A stretch of DNA of 64,000 nt. Source: Earliella scabrosa. Taxonomy: Eukaryota; Basidiomycota; Agaricomycetes; Polyporales; Polyporaceae. The notes below the pieces were generated by a model that saw nothing but the letters and a program-made list of their open reading frames with translations, was not told the DNA's origin and searched no databases. Within the stretch, counting starts at the first letter, position 1. Each line of letters opens with the position of its first letter. Shown here piece by piece: positions 59,966 through 64,000 of this stretch. A program made the translations under genes and the position numbers. The DNA is taken from assembly GCA_022605405.1 (NCBI GenBank), contig JABYQQ010000001.1:1116001-1180000 (forward strand), written 5' to 3'.

Positions 59966-60459
59966 GAAGGCTTGAAAACTGGAGAGTGAAGGCAGGCAGG
60001 GGAGGTGTGTGGGGAGGAATCAAAGACCGATACTGCTTCAAGTTCCAGCGAACGGACGCGTGCTCCCAGGTTCTCCTCGGCCCGCGCCTTCCCCTCCCGA
60101 AGTAGCAGCTCAGGCGCCCGCTGTGGCCTCCTCGGCGGGTCGCGATCTTTACGTTCACAGTGGGGATGACTACGGAAGGCTCACGATGCATCGATGAAAG
60201 CCAACGCCAAACACCAGGATGCCAGGATGGCCAACGCGACCCTGTCGCTCGCGATGAGTACTCCCTTCGTCGGCAGTGCTCGTGTCGGGATATTCCTACC
60301 AGTGGGCCCACTGTTGGCGTTCATATCCATCCTGATTGATTGTAGGGATCGGCACAGTTTCGACACAAACATGCATCACCAATGTGTTCGAGCTCAGAGG
60401 AACTAATACAGACATCTTCAAGAGCAACGACGCAGGACATGAGCGCGGACCAAAATGAG
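59966..60459. other. SFT2 promoter side, nothing else recognised
   Basis: This lies between the SFT2 start and the 3' end of the first tandem paralogue, both on the minus strand. No gene was seen. Confidence 0.55.
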
Positions 60460-61353
60460 CTACTGCGTCACAAGGCGACTGTCCTCTAGCATGGATCGCA
60501 TCGCATCTGCATCCATCGGGATACGATCTGGAAGAACCGCAAACTTGATGGTATACTGGATACCAGCCTTGTCTTGCGCAAATGAGGCGAGCTCCCACTC
60601 CACTTCATCCCCTTCCGTCTTGAACACCACATCAAACAAGCGGCTGGGGCTGCGCAAGAAATCATCTATAGCAGATGCGGCAAGCTTGGACGAAGGGCGA
60701 GGGCGAGACGGCGTGTGAGGAGGAGTGCTGATCCCCGTGCGAGACGCACTGGATGCGGCAGGGGTGCCGACTCCCGCCGTTGGCCTGAGAATGCCAACTG
60801 TAGGTCCCCAGGCATAAAGCCATTCGTGATGACTGGCTCACACGGGTTCAGTAAGGACAGTTGCAATGATAACCATTGGACTCACAGGTCATCTACGCGT
60901 TGAGTGATCTGCTCGAGAATGTCGCGTTGGTCGATATATGCCAGGCGAACTTTATACTCTAGGAAAACCATATGAGCAGAGAACGCGGCATGCATACGCT
61001 GGACACGACTAGGACACAATTAGCTACGCCATCTTCGGATATATGAGGACATACTCTTCGGTGGACAACGTGTCCTTGCTGGATACAGTAGCGACTATGG
61101 AATCCATGTATTCCACGTACGCATCGGGGTCCTCTCCCGTCGGCACGGCGGATCGAGCAGAGAAGCTACTCGTGGTCTCATCCCCCTCGCGCATAGTGGC
61201 CATTGCGCGGTCGCGAGTGATGGGAGAGTCCCTGTTCGTCACGAACGCGTCTTCAGTGAAGATATTCATGTAGTTTGCGATGCGTGTGGCGAAAGCATTG
61301 ATGGTGTCAGGCGACGGTCGAGTTGCAACTTTGTACTGTGCAATACCACTCAT
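60460..61353 (-). CDS. Uncharacterised protein, tandem paralogue A
   Basis: Three exons, 61353-61055, 61008-60886 and 60784-60460, give 248 residues. I do not recognise the family. The first exon gives MSGIAQYKVATRPSPDTINAF and an acidic segment (GEDPDAYVEYMDS). The second has RVQRMHAAFSAHMVFLEYKVRLAYIDQRD, which looks helical. The third starts with a Pro/Ser/Thr-rich linker (STPPHTPSRPRPSS) and then a compact domain with FDVVFKTEGDEVEWELASF and RIPMDADAMRSMLEDSRL. No signal peptide or membrane segment is seen. The splice structure is supported by the identical structure of paralogue B. Intron 1 is only 46 bp. A nearly identical gene lies 316 bp upstream. Confidence 0.72.
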
Positions 61354-61669
61354 GGTGAGAGACACAGGACACGAGAATGGGTGGCGTACAAGGCCGGTTG
61401 GATCTGGTGGTGGTTCGGATCTGGCACGGGTAGACGCCCAGACTGATCCGATCGCGAATGCGCTTTTGTACTTGTACTACATATTTGTTCGATTTCGGTG
61501 AATGAGATGGGTCTATTTCAATCTGACTATGCTCGTGGTCTGACGTGGTCTGACTCATGTGTGTACTTAACTTGAAGATGAAGCAATACAGCATGCATGG
61601 ACATGAACGTCACGGTGGCATTCGGTCGCCAGTCACCCGTAGTTGACAAATCGTCTAGCAAGTCAAACA
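61354..61669. other. Spacer between the tandem paralogues
   Basis: The 60 bases upstream of the start of paralogue A resemble those upstream of paralogue B, so the promoter-proximal part was duplicated as well. The rest is unrelated. GGTCTGACGT occurs near 61538, followed by GGTCTGACTC. Confidence 0.5.
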
Positions 61670-62578
61670 TCATTCCGTCACAAGCCGACTGTCCTGTAGC
61701 ATGGACCGCATCGCGTCTGCGTCCATCGGGATACGATCCGGAAGAGCCGCAAACTTGATGGTATACTGGATACCAGCCTTGTCTTGCGTAAATGAGGTGA
61801 GCTCCCACTCCACCTCATCCCCTTCAGTCTTGAACACCACATCGAACATGCGGCTGGGGCTGCGCAAGAAATCATCTATAACAGATGCGGCAAGCTTCGA
61901 GGAAGGTCGAGGACGAGACGGTGCCAGTATTTGAGGAGGCGTGCTGATCGCCGTGCGAGACTCGGACGCATTGGATGCGGCCGGAGTGCCGACGGCGGCC
62001 GTCGGCCTGTGAATGCCAACGGTAGGTCCCCATGCATAAAGCCATTCGTGATGCCTGGCTCACACGGTTTCAGTAAGGAGAGTTGCAATGATAACCAGTA
62101 GACTCACAGGTCATCTGCGCGTTGAGTGATCTTCATAAAAACGTCGCGTTGGTCGATATACGCCAGGCGGACTTTATACTCTTGGAAAACCATATGAGCA
62201 GAGAACGCGGCATGCATACGCTGGACACGACTTGGACACAATTAGCCAAACCACTGGCCTCTTCAGATACATACGGACGTACTCCTCGGTGGACAACGTG
62301 TCCTTGCTGGATACAGTAGCGATTATGGAATCCATGTATTCCACGTACGCATCGGGGTCCTCTCCAGTTGGCACGGCGGATCGAGCAGAGAAGCTACCCG
62401 TGGTCTCATCCCCCTCGCGCATAGTGGAAATGACGCGGTCGCGGGTGACGGGGTCCCTATTCGTCACGAACCCGTCTTCAGTGCAGATATTCAGGTAGTT
62501 CAAGAGGCGTGTGGCGAACGCATTGATGGTGTCAGGCGACGGTCGAGTTGCAACTTTGTACTGTGCAATACCACTCAT
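61670..62578 (-). CDS. Uncharacterised protein, tandem paralogue B
   Basis: Three exons, 62578-62283, 62230-62108 and 62006-61670, give 251 residues. All splice sites correspond to those of paralogue A: donors GTACGT here and GTATGT there, and acceptors TCCAAG here and TCCTAG there. Intron 2 has 101 bp in both. Most residues are shared, including VATRPSPDTINAFATR, STMREGDETT near 51-60, and RSPSRMFDVVFKTEGDEVEWE. Differences cluster in the N-terminal third (NYLNICTEDGF here, NYMNIFTEDAF in A) and in the Pro/Ser-rich linker, which is longer here. Function is unknown. The conserved frame in both copies argues that both are coding. Confidence 0.72.
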
Positions 62579-62854
62579 GGTGAGAGATACAGGATATGAT
62601 GAGCAGGCGGCGTACAAGGGTGGTTGGGTGGCGGGTAGACCGTCGTAACTAGAATTATGAACATGCTCGGTTCAACAACAAGCGCCCAATGGCCCTTGCC
62701 GCTTCGGCCATTGGATCCGAGTCCGAACCGACCAAGTAGCGATGCTTGCTAGTAGCTACGACTACATTCGACCGGACATCGAAGAGTGGGGAGAAGCTGA
62801 AGCAAGAAGAGCTCACGAGTCACTTCTATTGTCTCCTCCCGCATCCTCTTCGTT

Positions 62855-64000
62855 CTACTGAGCCCGGGGGCGTATGGCAGGCTGTAAAGGCCATTTGTCG
62901 AAGTTACCGCCATTCGCGTGGAAGAACCCATACGAGTAGCCATCACCCTGAAGAGGAAGTCATGAGCGGAGGATTGTTGCAGTGACACATTGTTACGCAC
63001 AAATAGGTCGTAAGGACTGCCCTTCACGAACGGCACGGCCGCCTCGATCTTCTTGATGTGGTCTTCAGTCAGAGCGATGTCAAGCGCTTCAATATTCGCG
63101 TGCAGTTGCTCGACCTTCCTCATGCCGATGATCGGGAAGACGTACGGGGTCTTCTGCATAACATACGCGATTGCAACTGTAGGGAACCCGTGAGTAAACC
63201 ATATGGTGTCACGAACAGGCGGACGGGGTATGTACCAGCTTGGATACTGGACGCGCCAACATCAGCCGCGACCTCCTCAAGGATCTTGGCGACCTTACGC
63301 TCATGTTCGGTGCGTTCCCATTCCAAAGTAAGGATCTGACGACCTGCAGGACCACGTTAATTAGCCATCCCCCCGATGCGCTGGAGAAGGGCGTGCTTAC
63401 CCTTCTCGCCCGTCTCGCGGCGCTGGAGCTCCTGTGCGTCCGTGCGGATCCTGCCCGTGGCAAGGACATTCCAAGGTGCGAGCGCCATGCCTTCCGCGCG
63501 CGCCATTGGGATGATGTCGCGCTCGAAGTCACGCTCCAGGACGCTCCACGGGCCCTGGTAGATGACGAACGGCGTGCGGTTGCTCATGCGCGCATACCGG
63601 TTAGCGCTCGAGACGATCCATGCCGGGGTGTCAGAGATGCCCTGCGATCACATCCTCAGATGTTCATACCATCCAAATGTGACGGCGTGGTAGCACGTAC
63701 GAGGTAGAGGACCTTGCCTGACATAACGAGAGCGTGGAGACCGTTCATGACCTCCTCGATGCTGGTGGTGTAATCCCACTACACGTGGTGTCAGCAAGGG
63801 AAAAAATGATCTGCGTATGAGGTACGTACCCAGTGCAAGTAGAGGATGTCGACATACGACGTGCGAAGCTTCTTGAGCGACTCTTCCAGGGAAATGTGGA
63901 GAGTCTTCATGTTGTTGCCAACATAGTGCGACTGCTGCTTGATGTCCTTGCGGCCACGCTTCGAGTTCGTCGAGTACTGTCACCAAGGTGGGTGAGCAAC
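62855..64000 (-). CDS. Aldo/keto reductase, aryl-alcohol dehydrogenase type (5' end outside)
   Basis: Visible exons are 63976-63830, 63778-63701, 63641-63401, 63343-63236, 63176-63001 and 62947-62855; they code for the last 280 residues. The window begins in an intron, so the N-terminus with the catalytic Asp, Tyr and Lys is missing. Landmarks are HVGNN-like [34 protein letters not shown] with the substrate-site His, [28 protein letters not shown], and [18 protein letters not shown] near the cofactor pocket. The C-terminus is [20 protein letters not shown]. This fits NADPH-dependent aryl-alcohol dehydrogenases (AKR9-like), which in wood-rot and litter fungi reduce aromatic aldehydes. The last intron is fixed by the phase change that reveals this C-terminus. 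Confidence 0.92.

Noticed and set aside
1..64000. CRISPR arrays, bacterial operons or a defence island
   Set aside because: No regular direct repeats with unique spacers occur, and the genes are spliced eukaryotic genes. The only regular repeats are the exon-like units and simple repeats described.

Overview
The window is nuclear DNA from a filamentous basidiomycete, most probably an Agaricomycete. The supported genes are split by many short GT-AG introns (mostly 46-110 bp). The proteins are fungal housekeeping types: an ER BiP ending in HDEL, NUP192, NOC2, SFT2, D-arabinono-1,4-lactone oxidase, NatC, and an Hsp70 of the HSP12-like family. An F-box/LRR-like gene and an aryl-alcohol-dehydrogenase-type aldo/keto reductase also fit this group. 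I could not determine the species. Exon boundaries were worked out by hand from reading frame, splice consensus and remembered family architecture.

Left part (1-15.3 kb): a copy of a dispersed repeat (1-435), then a UBE2G1-type ubiquitin-conjugating enzyme (+). Next come two minus-strand neighbours that together form a split Tm-1-like system: a UPF0261 domain protein and a TIM-barrel protein. A 7.7 kb stretch without a recognisable gene follows, then a second E2 of the UBE2G2/UBC7 type (+). Middle (15.3-34 kb): mostly gene-poor, GC-rich sequence around ALO1 (-) and an 18-exon Hsp70-like gene (-). From 34.3 to 40.7 kb: a small UQCC2/CBP6-like mitochondrial protein (+), NOC2 (-) and an F-box/LRR-like gene with an apparent frameshift (+). 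From 40.7 to 45.3 kb: an inverted copy of the repeat at 1-435, then a complex array of exon-like duplicated units. Right part (45.3-64 kb) is compact: acyl-CoA thioesterase (-), BiP/KAR2 (-), NAA30 (-), NUP192 (+), SFT2 (-), a tandem pair of an unrecognised gene family (-,-), and a truncated aldo/keto reductase (-).

Several genes share the ER and proteostasis theme. UBC7-type E2s serve ER-associated degradation, BiP is the ER Hsp70, and SFT2 acts in Golgi traffic. The BiP promoter carries two TGACGTGG sites in the same minus-strand-oriented palindrome-like pair, plus a heat-shock element. This co-location may be chance. About 25 kb (6354-14054, 15279-20579, 23047-28093, 32295-34334, 40715-45338) holds no gene I can support. 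Introns longer than about 140 bp occur only in genes between 14.4 and 36.3 kb.

The best leads for something new are the exon-like array at 42.2-44.9 kb, the separate but adjacent Tm-1-like gene pair, and the lineage-specific tandem paralogues at 60.5-62.6 kb. I did not find a clear defence, CRISPR or transposase system.
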